Positions 45,653-55,003 of a stretch of DNA of 64,000 bases are shown here, in pieces. Position 1 is the stretch's first letter, and the number at the start of each line of letters is the position of its first letter. A program made the position numbers and the translations under genes. The stretch is from Megalonaias nervosa (Eukaryota > Mollusca > Bivalvia > Unionida > Unionidae): the NCBI GenBank assembly GCA_016617855.1, contig JAECUM010009811.1, positions 1 through 64,000 of the forward strand. Direction: 5' to 3'. A model generated the notes under the pieces. The model did not search any database, was not told the DNA's origin, and was given only the letters and a program-made list of their open reading frames with translations.

Positions 45653-45923
45653 AAGTGAAGAAATTGAAAAGACAGAAAGAGTGAAAGAAAAAAGACACAG
45701 AAGAAATCTATGAACTTTTTAAAAGTGTTGTGTTGTGTTATGTTGTGATATTGAATTGTAAAAAATTTGTAACAGAATAGACCAAACTGAAAAAAACGTA
45801 AGTGTCTCTTGGTTTTCATTATTTAGAAATAATAAGGACCTACACTCATACACTCACAACACGTACATCATAGGGTTAAAGAAGGGATTTTGAGTTTTAA
45901 TTGATTTTGGCAAAATGAATAGT
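45653..45923. other. Intergenic spacer between CCHC and coiled-coil genes
   Basis: Convergent 3' ends. I see no gene. The sequence is shared with element B (63,670-63,956), including CATAGGGTTAAA and ATTTTGAGTT. Confidence 0.6.
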
Positions 45924-45962
45924 CACTCTTTTCGAGAGTATTGGGTAGCCCTGAAAAGGACT
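45924..45962 (-). terminator. Histone-type 3' end signal 4 (stem-loop 45,947-45,962)
   Basis: On the minus strand: AACAGTCCTTTTCAGGGCTA and CCCA, then TACTCTCGAAAAGAGTG. One stem pair is G-U (GTCC with GGGC). Further downstream TATTCATTTTGCC matches the other signals. It lies about 35 bp past the stop at 45,996. Confidence 0.8.
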
Positions 45963-45995
45963 GTTGAGTGTTTGTTTTTTTTCCTTAGAACAAAC

Positions 45996-46634
45996 TCAGG
46001 AACGAGAATCAATTCGCTTTAACTGTCTTAAGCCTTTGCCACGGCCAAGGCCTACTTGTGGATTTGCTCCTGTCAATGATTTAGTAGAAATCACTAGGGG
46101 TGGTATCTCTGATGTAGTCACAGGGTTAGGTTGTTTGGCTCGGGAAGGTCTTTTTCTCTTGGGTCGTAACAAAGAAGTCTGATACATTTGTTTCAGACTT
46201 CTTAACTCGGCCAAAATGTCCAAGAGTACCGTGACCGTTTGACTTTCACTGTTCTCCTTCTCTCCTAGACTTTGTTTCTTCTCTACTGCTTCTTCTTCCT
46301 GTCGTTTCCTTCTTGCCTCTTCTTCTTCTTCTCGCTGTTGCTGTTCAAGGAGAAATGCTTGCTCTGCTTCTTTCTCCTGCTGTAAAAATTTCTCCAATTC
46401 TTCTTTCTGTCTTTGTTTAAAATCGTCGACACGTGGTAAAGAAGGAGAAAGTGGCGAAGGTACTGGTACCGGAACAAATTCTTGGGAAGAAGATAAAAAA
46501 TCTACTAAATCCCAGTTGAAATCAACCACTTCGGGAAGTAGCACTGTGTTCACTTTGGTAGCTGCTGCTATACCATTACTTCTCGTCTCCACAGCTGGTG
46601 CACCCCAATTCATTGTCTTCTTAGGTTCCGTCAT
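45996..46634 (-). CDS. Coiled-coil protein with basic C-terminus, 212 aa
   Basis: Unrecognised; intact from ATG 46,634 (MTEPKKTMNWGAPAVETRSN). Residues about 72-122 form a very charged helix (FKQRQKEELEKFLQQEKEAE, EEEEEARRKRQEEEAVEKKQ), followed by a leucine-rich segment (VTVLLDILAELRSLKQMYQ) and a basic end with a nuclear-signal-like RPKRKRPSRAKQ and GRGKGLRQ. Promoter: CCTATATAGG at about 46,686 with a perfect CRE palindrome TGACGTCA at 46,700-46,707. The 3' end is a histone-type stem-loop. Composition and end motif recall the genes at the other end of the element (28,154 and 29,114). The element-B homologue begins beyond the window. Confidence 0.65.
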   Translation of the reverse strand: MTEPKKTMNWGAPAVETRSNGIAAATKVNTVLLPEVVDFNWDLVDFLSSSQEFVPVPVPSPLSPSLPRVDDFKQRQKEELEKFLQQEKEAEQAFLLEQQQREEEEEARRKRQEEEAVEKKQSLGEKENSESQTVTVLLDILAELRSLKQMYQTSLLRPKRKRPSRAKQPNPVTTSEIPPLVISTKSLTGANPQVGLGRGKGLRQLKRIDSRS

Positions 46635-46685
46635 GTTTCACAAAACAATACCGCATCGATTCACTGCGCACAGACGCTAGTGTGC

Positions 46686-46707
46686 CTATATAGGAAATGT
46701 GACGTCA
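46686..46707. promoter_or_regulatory. TATA box and CRE palindrome of divergent end promoter
   Basis: CTATATAGG followed by TGACGTCA, 50-70 nt upstream of ATG 46,634. Inverted CCAAT boxes (ATTGG) follow at about 46,725 and 46,772 on the side of the plus-strand gene. The same CRE palindrome occurs twice in each terminal repeat. Confidence 0.6.
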
Positions 46708-46815
46708 CAGGTAGCTCTCTTCGGATTGGAAGACAGACTCCGCGAAGTGACTGAATTTTGTAACGCGTGTTGGGATTGGTGAACCATTTCAATCCGTTTC
46801 GATCCGGTCTTCCAC

Positions 46816-46823
46816 TATAAATA
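46816..46823 (+). promoter_or_regulatory. TATA box of right-end small basic gene
   Basis: TATAAATA, 47-54 nt upstream of ATG 46,870, followed by a pyrimidine-rich initiator-like CACTTCATTTCCTTC. Confidence 0.6.
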
Positions 46824-46869
46824 AACGCGGTTCACTTCATTTCCTTCACCTGTTCTCGTCACAGAGAAG

Positions 46870-47124
46870 ATGTTGATCGACGTAGAATCCTCTACTTTGG
46901 TATCATCGATGCTGTTCCGTACGGACTTACCCATGTATGTGAAAACAAAATGGACTGTCATCCGGATCACCGGTGCCACTATTTGGAAAAGAAGATGTTA
47001 TGTGGAAAGACAAGGCTGTCTTAAGCGGACTCTCATCTACGGACCAGAAGTGAGACACAGTTTAAGACAAGCTTTGAGAAATTTGAGGAAGAAAAGAAGA
47101 CCTATGCGATGTCCTGTATGTTAA
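46870..47124 (+). CDS. Right-end small basic protein, 84 aa
   Basis: Unrecognised. Intact from ATG 46,870 (MLIDVESSTLVSSMLFRTDL) to TAA after MRCPVC. The C-terminal half is Arg-rich (RHSLRQALRNLRKKRRP), giving a strongly basic protein. A good TATA box lies upstream, and the 3' end carries the clearest histone-type stem-loop of the set (47,157-47,172), which lies within the right terminal repeat. It is transcribed outward, mirroring the gene at 26,504 at the opposite end. It has no histone fold. Confidence 0.6.
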   Translation: MLIDVESSTLVSSMLFRTDLPMYVKTKWTVIRITGATIWKRRCYVERQGCLKRTLIYGPEVRHSLRQALRNLRKKRRPMRCPVC

Positions 47125-47156
47125 CGGAATGGTGTTAACATAACATAACAAACAAC

Positions 47157-47195
47157 GGCCCTTTTCAGGGCCACTTCCAATGCCTCGAAAAGATC
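47157..47195 (+). terminator. Histone-type 3' end signal 5 (stem-loop 47,157-47,172)
   Basis: GGCCCTTTTCAGGGCC and ACTTCC, then CCTCGAAAAGATC at 47,184-47,195. Six-base GC-rich stem with TTTC loop, and a purine-rich HDE-like element 11 nt after the stem. It is 32 bp past the stop of the plus-strand gene. Confidence 0.85.
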
Positions 47196-47554
47196 TTAAT
47201 TTTCATTTTGTCTCCAACCCAAACGAATATATAAAACCCTTACTCTTCTTATACACGAACGCTCTTGATTCGTGTTTGTCTATAGTCCTCTCTCAGGTAA
47301 CCTGACGTCACAGTACTTCTCTTTTTTTGTTTTTTTTGCTACATTGTTACCAGTGTGACGTCATGCCACCTGTTCCATTCCTCTTGTCGCTATACAAAAT
47401 TTCCATTGACGCTATACAGTCCCAGGGTGTGCTAGTCACTCTACACAATTTCAATTGAGGCTATACAGTCCCAGGGTGAGATTTTATTTCTTGAGGTTAT
47501 ACGGTCCCAGGGGGCGTCTGTAATGCTAATTCCCATTGAGGCTACGGTATCCCC
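47157..47554. repeat. Element A right inverted terminal repeat
   Basis: Inverted copy of 25,998-26,486. It includes the histone-type stem-loop at its inner end, two TGACGTCA palindromes (47,303 and 47,356), three or four CCTGGGAC-GTATA sub-repeats and the terminal GCTACGGTATCCCC. It lacks the (TA)n expansion of the left arm but has an extra T run at about 47,322-47,338. Confidence 0.9.
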
Positions 47555-49369
47555 ATATCCTACTGAGATATGTATTTACTTGTATATCTGTATATACACA
47601 TGTACATATTTTACTGAGAAAAGGGATATGAAACTTAGCATGGGAAGTAATTTGTTATAACTTTCACTTCCTTTTATTGCATTGATTTAAATTTATATAT
47701 GCTCTCATGACAGACATTTATGTGTGCATAAAGCAAAAAAATAAATAAATTACTCGAAAAAATAATCCCGTTTTACTGTGTTTTGTGTGGTGTCTCGTGA
47801 GTGTACTGGATATGCTTTAATGTCTCTCCTACTCACAGCTCTCACCCTCGGGGGCTGGTTTTGTATCTTTATTCTCCCCGGGAGGCTTTTAACCTGTTTT
47901 GTTCTACAGTCTTAAATGACTTTTTGAAAAGGGTCGAAACTTAAAACTAGGATTAAAAAAGTATTTTCCGTCATTTAGGTGTTTTGTGTTCATGTATGTG
48001 TTAAGTTATGGAGAATATTTTAGTCATGTGTTCATGCTCCCCTTTATATGTATGTTATGTATGTTCATTTACTGCTGGCTTGATTTTCGCCGGCTCCTCA
48101 ATAGGCCTGTCCACTTCGCAGGGCGTCCTGTGACATAGCCCTGTGGTTTCCCCAGATACTCACAGTGGCCCACAACATATGAGTGAGTGGCATCCAGCCC
48201 GCGCACTGGCTGGAACGGCCCCCTATTTAGGGCGGTGAACCGGAGCCCATCTCCCACAGAGGTCACATCCCGCCCCCTCCTCCCTATACCTGGATAACTT
48301 TTAATTTTTGTATTTAAATATAGACATGTCAATTTGTCTTTTCGATTATTATCACAAGTCCACGTTGTATCATGGTTTTGTGATAAAATCAACTACCTGG
48401 TGTAAGATTTTTTGGTTGGGGATTTTATCTTTTGTTACGTGTAGGCTAGTACAAATGTAACAAAAGAAAAGCGTGAAATCAACAAGCTATGTAAATTTTA
48501 ACAAAATAATTTATTTCCCTAGAAAACAATGTAAAAATAGCAAATAGGACTTACGGTTTGTGAATATAATCCAAAAATTAATCCTAAAGTTGAAAAAATA
48601 TAAGTCCTATCACTAAACAGTTCTAATTGAATCCAGGTTCGAATCTCGACGAAATTCCAATATGACGTCAGATGAGGTTGTTGTACTAATGGCAACAAAT
48701 CCTCGATTGAATCACAGTTTATTTTTCCGTTCAGAATTCCAGAATAAATTTCCACTGAATTTCTTTGTTCTAGAACTTTTTATAAAAAAAAGTACACTTG
48801 TTTAGTCTTCTAGAGAATAAATTATTAAATTCCAAAAAACAGATGAACTTCAAAAACAATCTGACATCAACAATAGAAACACCTTGTACCCTCAAGGTGT
48901 AAAGATACGACTGAATAATTTTAATACCAACTGACTGTTTTAAACCTCGATTTTAGATCACATGGTAGCTCACGTGATGGACATATGTGACACTAATTTG
49001 AACATCGCAATAGAAGCGCACAACCGGTAGGCACGTCCGCCATGGAAGAACTTAGCGAATCTTATTATAAAATTCAATAAAAAAAGTTGTTTACAAATTA
49101 GAACTATCACATAATCAGAAAATGACCTTGGTAATAGCCAATCGTTTTATCTTGATGTTTACGAAATTTGTGAACCAGAGTGAGCTAAAAATAGTGCTGA
49201 AGTAACTCTTAATATCTAATCGGGTCAAGCCAATTTTCGGATAAAAGATTCAAATCCAATGAAAATTATCATTACAATAAAATGTAATGAAACAAAAATA
49301 AAATAAAAAAAGAATTTAAAACTAAAACACAAGTAATTTAATTACATATTCGTAACATTATGTAGAGAA
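47555..49369. other. Host DNA between the two elements
   Basis: No supported gene. A GC-richer island at about 48,070-48,290 stands out from its AT-rich surroundings and may be a dispersed repeat of unknown kind. The minus-strand frame at 48,519-48,755 (EIYSGILNGKINCDSIEDLL) faintly resembles the tail of a LINE protein, but I do not call it. Confidence 0.5.
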
Positions 49370-49838
49370 TATTGTTGTCATGATATCCCCGTTTTGAAAG
49401 TAATATATTCTTAATCTTATCTCTTTCATGTTTATTTGCATCGCATTGCACCATAACATGCTTTTTTGTGAATTTGCGTTATTTACATAGTGGATATTTC
49501 AGCAGTATCCTTATCATGTGCCGTTTCAATGCTGTTTCTCCTGTCAGCCACACATCGTGGAGATATTTAAACATCAGTCTTTCTATTTTCATTGATTTTA
49601 ATGATACCCACTTCTTCCATACTCAAACCCCCTTAACTTGGCTGTTTCGCCATTCTACTTTAACTATCATATTTTTGGTATAATCATCTCTTATCTTAAT
49701 GTACATTTTCTTGTTTTCTATCTCTTCCCATAAATCTTTCCTTTCTCTATATTTCATTAGTAATTGCTTGATATATTAATATTTTCTAGGTACTGCCAGT
49801 AATTTTGTTAGTTTGTTATTCTTATATATTTCGGCTTT

Positions 49839-49913
<75 letters not shown>

Positions 49914-50286
49914 GGTACAACCCATCCCAAATATTTCCCGGTTCTCCTTTTTAAGTTTCTAAATCTATTAATCATATTGGTTATTTTCCAGATCCTTTGG
50001 TTAGATAGATTTCCACCCCCTTTTTCCATCTCCCTAAAAAGAGTCTTTGGCAAATAATGTAACTTATCATTCCATATATAATTAATTACAAGCATGTCTA
50101 ATTTATCTAACATTTTATTCTCTAGATCTAAGGAACACGCAAGGTAATTTATGTTGTTGCAGATATAGATTTTGCAACCTGTATTCTTTCCATTACGCTG
50201 AGGAAAGTCTCAGTGCCCAGATTACTATGTTTTGTTCCACTTTCTCTTGAATGTGTCTAAAGTTTTCTATCAAAGATTTTTGAAAT
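49370..50286 (-). mobile_element. LINE (non-LTR retrotransposon) ORF2 C-terminal fragment
   Basis: On the minus strand, KMLDKLDMLVINYIWNDKLH and REMEKGGGNLSN match the thumb-region pattern of LINE reverse transcriptases (F-W-xxK...L...GGL). Farther on, ERLMFKYLHDVWLTGE and KYPLC followed by KKHVMVQCD match the Cys/His tail. Frameshifts and stops are frequent. A T homopolymer of about 70 bases (49,841-49,911; poly-A on the LINE strand) interrupts it. The fragment's 5' side abuts element B exactly at 50,287. Confidence 0.65.
49841..49911. repeat. Poly-T tract of about 70 bases
   Basis: An essentially pure T run inside the LINE remnant, read as poly-A on the minus strand. It may be the tail of a second retrotransposed copy inserted into the first, or a slippage expansion. 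Confidence 0.95.
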
Positions 50287-50333
50287 AGATCCAGTTCCGA
50301 CTTGAAACAAGCACAAGACTCTCGGTGCATCAT
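50287..50333 (-). pseudogene. Major capsid protein stub (first 15 codons)
   Basis: Encodes MMHRESCACFKSELDLF, equivalent to the start of the gene at 30,866-32,188, then switches abruptly to LINE-derived sequence. This marks the left breakpoint of element B. Confidence 0.85.
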
Positions 50334-50343
50334 TTTCCTTTTT

Positions 50344-50784
50344 TTAATAATCAAAAACGTCTAACTCTCGGACGGTTTTTCTTTTTTTTGTCTTTCTAGC
50401 TCTAGGGGCGTGAAGTCCTCTGAAAGGGTGTTTTCGTCGTCTTTTTCTGCCTTGTCCTTGCTGTGGCCTCGGGGAAGCAGGAATGCCTAACTCACCATTG
50501 CCCAGGGCATTTATAGGAGTTTCTCGCCGACCCAAAAGGTCTTTGCCCGTTTGAAGCAAAACATTTTTGCCTGCTCTCAAGAAAGCTTCTTTGGGGTTTT
50601 GTTTGTCAATGATGACATTTTGGAGAAAATCTTTACCTTGCGTCAACGCGGCATCTTTTAAGGCGTGCAATTCTCGTGTCACCATCGGTTTCAAAATGGG
50701 AACCACTGTACGAAAGGCCGATTTGAGCATATCACCTAAACCATGTCCTCGCTGTCGAGCAACTCCTTGGTACACAGGATACAT
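50344..50784 (-). CDS. Basic virion-core-like protein (pX-like), 146 aa, element B
   Basis: Start ATG 50,784. Same length as the element-A gene with about 9 scattered substitutions (for example ALGNGELGIPASPRPQQ). The Lys/Arg-rich end GRKRRRKHPFRG is unchanged. It remains open although its neighbours on both sides are destroyed. This could be chance, as the gene is short. Confidence 0.7.
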   Translation of the reverse strand: MYPVYQGVARQRGHGLGDMLKSAFRTVVPILKPMVTRELHALKDAALTQGKDFLQNVIIDKQNPKEAFLRAGKNVLLQTGKDLLGRRETPINALGNGELGIPASPRPQQGQGRKRRRKHPFRGLHAPRARKTKKRKTVRELDVFDY

Positions 50785-50806
50785 GACTGACAAAAAGTTA
50801 GAGTAA

Positions 50807-51684
50807 TCATTTTCGAAAATGGAGTTTCACTGTGACTTTCCCTTTGATGAATGGAATATTTTGTCCCAGATCTCCTTTTATAGTAATGTTGACAGTGTCG
50901 AAATACGGCTTACTGACGGACAAATAGTGAGGATTTACAAATTCACGGTGAACGTGATAGGTGTTTCCACCTTCCTCGTCAATGTTCATGGCAGAATCCA
51001 CTTTGAAAGGAATGACACGCAGTAACGGTACGGAGGTGTGTCTCACCACGTTTTACTCCACCACATCGGAGTACACAAAGATCAAATTCAGTCCGTGGTT
51101 CATTTCTACAGGGAATCGAGAATATTTCGCAAAATCCAAGTTGCCGGTAACGGCTGGTATTTCGTTTCTAATCTTGATCAACTTGGGATCTTCACCCAAA
51201 ATGTCATACAATTCAGGACAAAATGTAATTTGATCAGTAGGCGACGAGCTATTTTATGGTACTCGAGGGTGAGACTTTTTCTGGTTTTCTCCAAGACTTT
51301 GCCAAACACGGTATTGAACTTGGAAGCAATCGTGTTCACCAAATGTTGACCGCTAAAATAATAGCCTGCAGGAATGGTCAACAGATAGCTGAACGGTTTA
51401 GTTCTGGGGTCTTGTGTTTTCATAGAGTCTCTTGCAGTGGTGCGTTCATCCAAGTTTTGTTGCACTTGCTCGTCATGAACTTCCACCTTAAAAGTGTTTT
51501 GATTTCGAAGAATATTTAGGATTTGTGCATGGTGAATCATTTCCACTAAAGCCACTTCCCAATGGGTTTCGTGATCCAATTGGATGGCCTGAGGTAATTT
51601 GGTCGTGAAACAGCATAAGGTGTTTTTGGGAAACACCTCCATGGAACTGTCACTGGGTAACGTTAAGTAAAATTGGTTATTCAT
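50807..51684 (-). pseudogene. Minor capsid (penton-like) candidate, element B, multiple lesions
   Basis: Starts at 51,684 (MNNQFYLTLPSDSSMEVFPK). The first half is open through the site where element A is shifted. A deletion of about 25 bp near 51,228 then breaks the frame, TAC has become TAA in the DVVEYNVV segment near 51,050, and CGA to TGA removes the last three residues near 50,807. None of these lesions occurs in element A. Confidence 0.75.
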
Positions 51685-52091
51685 AATTCCAGAGTTCTAG
51701 TGTCCAAGGGTCCGCTGGAAGTAAAAGGAGTGTCTAAAAGAGGATTGTTGTTAGAATGGTGACTGTTGGAAAAGGGATTGACGTTGGATGCAAGGCTCCT
51801 GTGGTTGTTCCCGTTAGAGGAATATTTCAAGGACGGATTGGGGAGAAGGTAACCGATGCAACTGCTGAGTAAAATGGTCCACAATTGTTTGTCTCCTTAC
51901 TGCAAACTCAAATTGGCAATGGCAGCACCGATGACACAATACACCACAAAGATTTGGCAGAAAAAGACGATTTGCGTTTTAGGCACACGTAATCCACACC
52001 ACACCCACAAGGTTTGCTTTTGTTGATCTTGCAGAGAAGAAATGGGGGAATGAGTGGTCACTGCAGTAGCTGAGGCTGTGTTGAAGGTCAT
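51681..52091 (-). pseudogene. Two-span membrane protein, element B, in-frame TAA
   Basis: From ATG 52,091 (MTFNTASATAVTTHSP). Both spans are present (FFCQIFVVYCVIGAAIANLS; WTILLSSCIGYLLPNP), but a TAA at 51,897-51,899 between them replaces the CAA of element A. The tail has a few extra residues (NPFSNSHHSNNNPL). Confidence 0.75.
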
Positions 52092-52105
52092 GATGGTCAC
52101 TTCTT

Positions 52106-53204
52106 TTAATAGTCGATGATTTGCGAAGCGTCGATCCAAGAGTCAAAACTGGGATGATATCCTTTCCAATGTACTTTGACTTCTTTGACACGTCGTTTTC
52201 CCACTTTTCGGGTTCTTTGATCGAGAATGATTTCGATCTCGTACACGTCGTCTTCTTTTTTGGTCACACGTTGTAACTCGGGTAAGTAAAACGTTCCTTT
52301 TAACACATGCCCATTCATGTCTTCCAATTTATAGACGGAAGGATAACGGCCACGCACTCGTTCAGTGACACGAAACAATTCGTTGGTCCAGTTGCATAAG
52401 TAACCTTTGTCGAAAGTGCGTTTGGTTTTGCCAATGCGCACACAATCTCCTGTTGCCAACACTCCACCTTTCTTGGGGACAGTCTCCGTCGGGGACGTAC
52501 CTAAAAGGCGCTCGAAGACGGTCACTTCGTTGTCAGGAGTCACTTCTTGGGGGGCACGTTCGATGCTCCGATGGTAAGATTGGTTGTACGCTTGGACTAG
52601 GTGTGGGAAGACGTAGATGTTCTTGTGAGTGTGTTGATGCGTAAAATATTTCCACATGCGTTCCTTCAAGGTGCGTTGAAAACGTTCCACGATGCTGGCT
52701 TTGGTTTCGGGATTCTTGGTGGTGAAAAAATGAATGTAACGTTTCTTCAATTCTTTTTGGAAAGCTTGGTTCAGAAATTCGGTGCCTTTGTCGGTTTGCC
52801 ATCGAAGAGGGTGACGCCCGCTTTGTTTCAACACCAGTTGAAGGGCTCGCACTAACTCACTGCTCGATTTGGAAGTCAATGGCACGACCCAGGCAAATTG
52901 GGAAAAGACGTCAATAACACAAAACAAATATGTGTAACAACGATTGTAGGTGGCGAAATGAGAGACATCGGCTAAATCGGCTTGCCATTGGTGATCGATA
53001 CCCTCCACTCGGGTGGGACTTCTGGAAAATTTTCGTCGAATGGGTTTGTGTAAGGTGTACGTGGCTTCTTCTTGTAACCATCGTTGCACTTGAGATAACG
53101 GACGCTTTTCAGTCGAGTTTTGGCAGCACGATAAAATTTCTGAACTCCTCCGTAACATGCAGGATGGGATGGATCGTATAAATGCTGGCTAACACCTTCT
53201 CCAT
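52106..53204 (-). pseudogene. Chromodomain integrase, element B, N-terminal frameshifts
   Basis: The catalytic core and chromodomain are in one open frame of about 350 codons: WQADLADVSHFATYN, TDKGTEFLNQAF, SIVERFQRTLK, then DVYEIEIILDQRTRKV and VHWKGYHPSFDSW. The TAA that splits the element-A gene is CAA here. Two single-base losses near 53,180 and 53,100 disturb the first 40 residues (ATG at 53,204), so a product from an internal start would retain all three catalytic acidic residues. Confidence 0.85.
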
Positions 53205-53206
53205 TT

Positions 53207-53898
53207 TTAATAAGTTATCCACTCTTCACTGATTCTTCTCTGGATGGGACGAGGGGGTGGTTTAGAAACGGCTTTACGTATCCGATGTGCCACTGGAGTA
53301 GAAGTCGAGGGTAGTGGTAGTGGTGGTGGTGGCGGTAATCTGATGGCTTCGGTCTTCTTTTCTTTGTTCACTTCTGGTTTCCCCTCTTTCTTTTTGACTT
53401 CTGTCGTAGGAGGAGTGGGCATCATCTTTTTAACCCATGCTTTAAGTTCTTCTCGTTGGGGTGTAGGGGAAGGGGTCAACAAGGACGCTGCAATCTTACT
53501 AGGGATGGGAGCTGCTGACGGTATTTGAAAGACTTCTCGTGCCTCTTCTTCCTCAGGTATCCGTGGGGCTACGTCTGTCTTGACCACAGGTGGTAGGGTG
53601 GCAGTGGTGGTGACAGACTTTTCATCGGGGCCTTAAAATCTTTCATAGTGGGTTGAGCTGTTTCGTCTAAAGCTTTCTGGTCAAATAGTTGCTGTCGTTG
53701 CAACAGTTGACCGTACCGTTGCGATTTTTCCGTTTCTGACAAATCGCTGAGATCCATCAACGATTGCAATTCGTGTTGTAACTGGGACATCTCGGTCAAA
53801 TGAGGATTGGGAGGTAAATGTGGGGTTCGTTGTTCTTGCCAACGATGGTATTCCATCCATCGTTTGTAAAGCACTAAAGCCAGTTTTCGTTCTTCCAT
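53207..53898 (-). pseudogene. Integrase-adjacent coiled-coil/proline-rich protein, element B, frameshifted
   Basis: Start ATG 53,898 (MEERKLALVLYKRWMEYHRW). The frame is broken in the polyproline-coding region near 53,595, a different place from the element-A break, and the rest (EEEEAREVFQIPSAAP, EVKKKEGKPEVNKEKK) is open to 53,207. The repeat-rich GGT/CCT tract is prone to slippage. Confidence 0.65.
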
Positions 53899-53968
53899 TG
53901 GATTTCAGTGGTCACGTCTGAGATCTTTTGACTCCAGAGGTCCCTTTTATTTTTATCTTCTTGACATC

Positions 53969-54364
53969 TTATCTTGGAGCTATGGCGGGTAAAATATTTC
54001 CCAACATACCCAACATAGGTCTCGCTATTACATTGGTAAGAAGTCCTAACAAGGGTAAAATTCCTCCGCGTTGCACCAACATCATTTTCTTTTGACGAAT
54101 TTGTATTTTATTTGGACTATTTTGCGAAGAACGTGTCGATGTTTGGCTAAGCAATTTTTTCGTTCTTTTCAAGACATTCAGACAACATTCGCTCACGGTA
54201 TCGATGACGTCTTTGGAGGCGGTTTGAATGAGTTTTTTTCACATGGGAGGACAAGCTTTGGACAGGACAGGCAACATGTCCCAATATTTGACTAAACGAG
54301 GAGACAGTTCTTTCCTTTTCTTTCCTTTGGGGGTAGAAGTAGGATGTCTTTTTCGGGGTGACAT
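53969..54364 (-). pseudogene. pVI-like / GG-motif protein, element B, in-frame TGA
   Basis: From ATG 54,364 (MSPRKRHPTSTPKGKKRKEL). TGA at about 54,239-54,241 replaces the CGA codon of element A. The A run after it has seven bases, so the frame continues correctly into KKLIQTASKDVIDTVSECCL. The middle carries compensating indels, and the GG module (MLVQRGGILPLLGLL) and hydrophobic end are present but rearranged relative to A. Confidence 0.6.
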
Positions 54365-54451
54365 CTTTGTTTGTTGGTAGGTTCCGGGGCACACACCAAA
54401 AAATACGCTTACGACGATGACTTGGCACACGTACTTTTATCCTTTTTTTGA

Positions 54452-54647
54452 CTATCGCTTCGTCAAAAAGGTGACAATTTGTTTTCCAAAATCGCCAAAG
54501 AAACCTCCTCTTTGGTGGTTCCTCTTTTTCTTTGGACGTGTGTTTTTTCTGGGGGTGACGTCGATTTTTGGCTAAGCGTTTTGTCGGATGACAAGACTGT
54601 CTTTTTCTTTTTCCTTTCTGGACAGGAGAACGACCATGAGGGAACAT
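54452..54647 (-). pseudogene. Small basic core-like protein duplicate 1, element B, frameshifted
   Basis: ATG 54,647 (MFPHGRSPVQKGKRKRQSCH). No stop where element A has TAA, but a one-base indel in an A run near the middle displaces the GG module to another frame. The two-gene duplication predates the divergence of A and B. Confidence 0.55.
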
Positions 54648-54700
54648 CTTTAAGGCACAAAATACACTGAAGTCCATGGTTCGACATTCGTCCTTTTTGC

Positions 54701-54946
54701 TTATATTTTTTGGAGCTTGTTCTCTATCATTTTAGAGAAAATATCTACAAACGTATCCATTAATAACAAAAATCCTCCCCTTTGGTGGCTTCTCCTGGAC
54801 GAGTGTGTCTTTTCAGGGACAGACGTTGATGTTTGGCTAAGCGTTTTTTTTTTTTTCGGATGACGTGACTGTCCTTTTCTTTTTCCTTTTCCTTTTTGGA
54901 CAGAAGAACGACGGTGGTGACGGTGTGCACGTCTTTGAGGGGACAT
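54701..54946 (-). CDS. Small basic core-like protein duplicate 2, element B, 81 aa
   Basis: ATG 54,946 (MSPQRRAHRHHRRSSVQKGK). Open throughout, but the middle (TLSQTSTSVPEKTH) is read in a different frame from its relatives, between two compensating indels around a long A run. The SHQRGG motif and a hydrophobic tail (FLLLMDTFVDIFSKMI) follow. It may be an accidental open frame of a decayed gene. Confidence 0.45.
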   Translation of the reverse strand: MSPQRRAHRHHRRSSVQKGKGKRKGQSRHPKKKKTLSQTSTSVPEKTHSSRRSHQRGGFLLLMDTFVDIFSKMIENKLQKI

Positions 54947-55003
54947 CTTTGGGCGTTCAGGAGCACAAAAACACTGATCCCTATCGTTTTCCTCGGGTCT
55001 TTG

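Noticed and set aside
48519..48755. Possible LINE tail on the minus strand (ILNGKINCDSIEDLLPL)
   Set aside because: The resemblance to known tails is too short and the flanking pattern does not continue.
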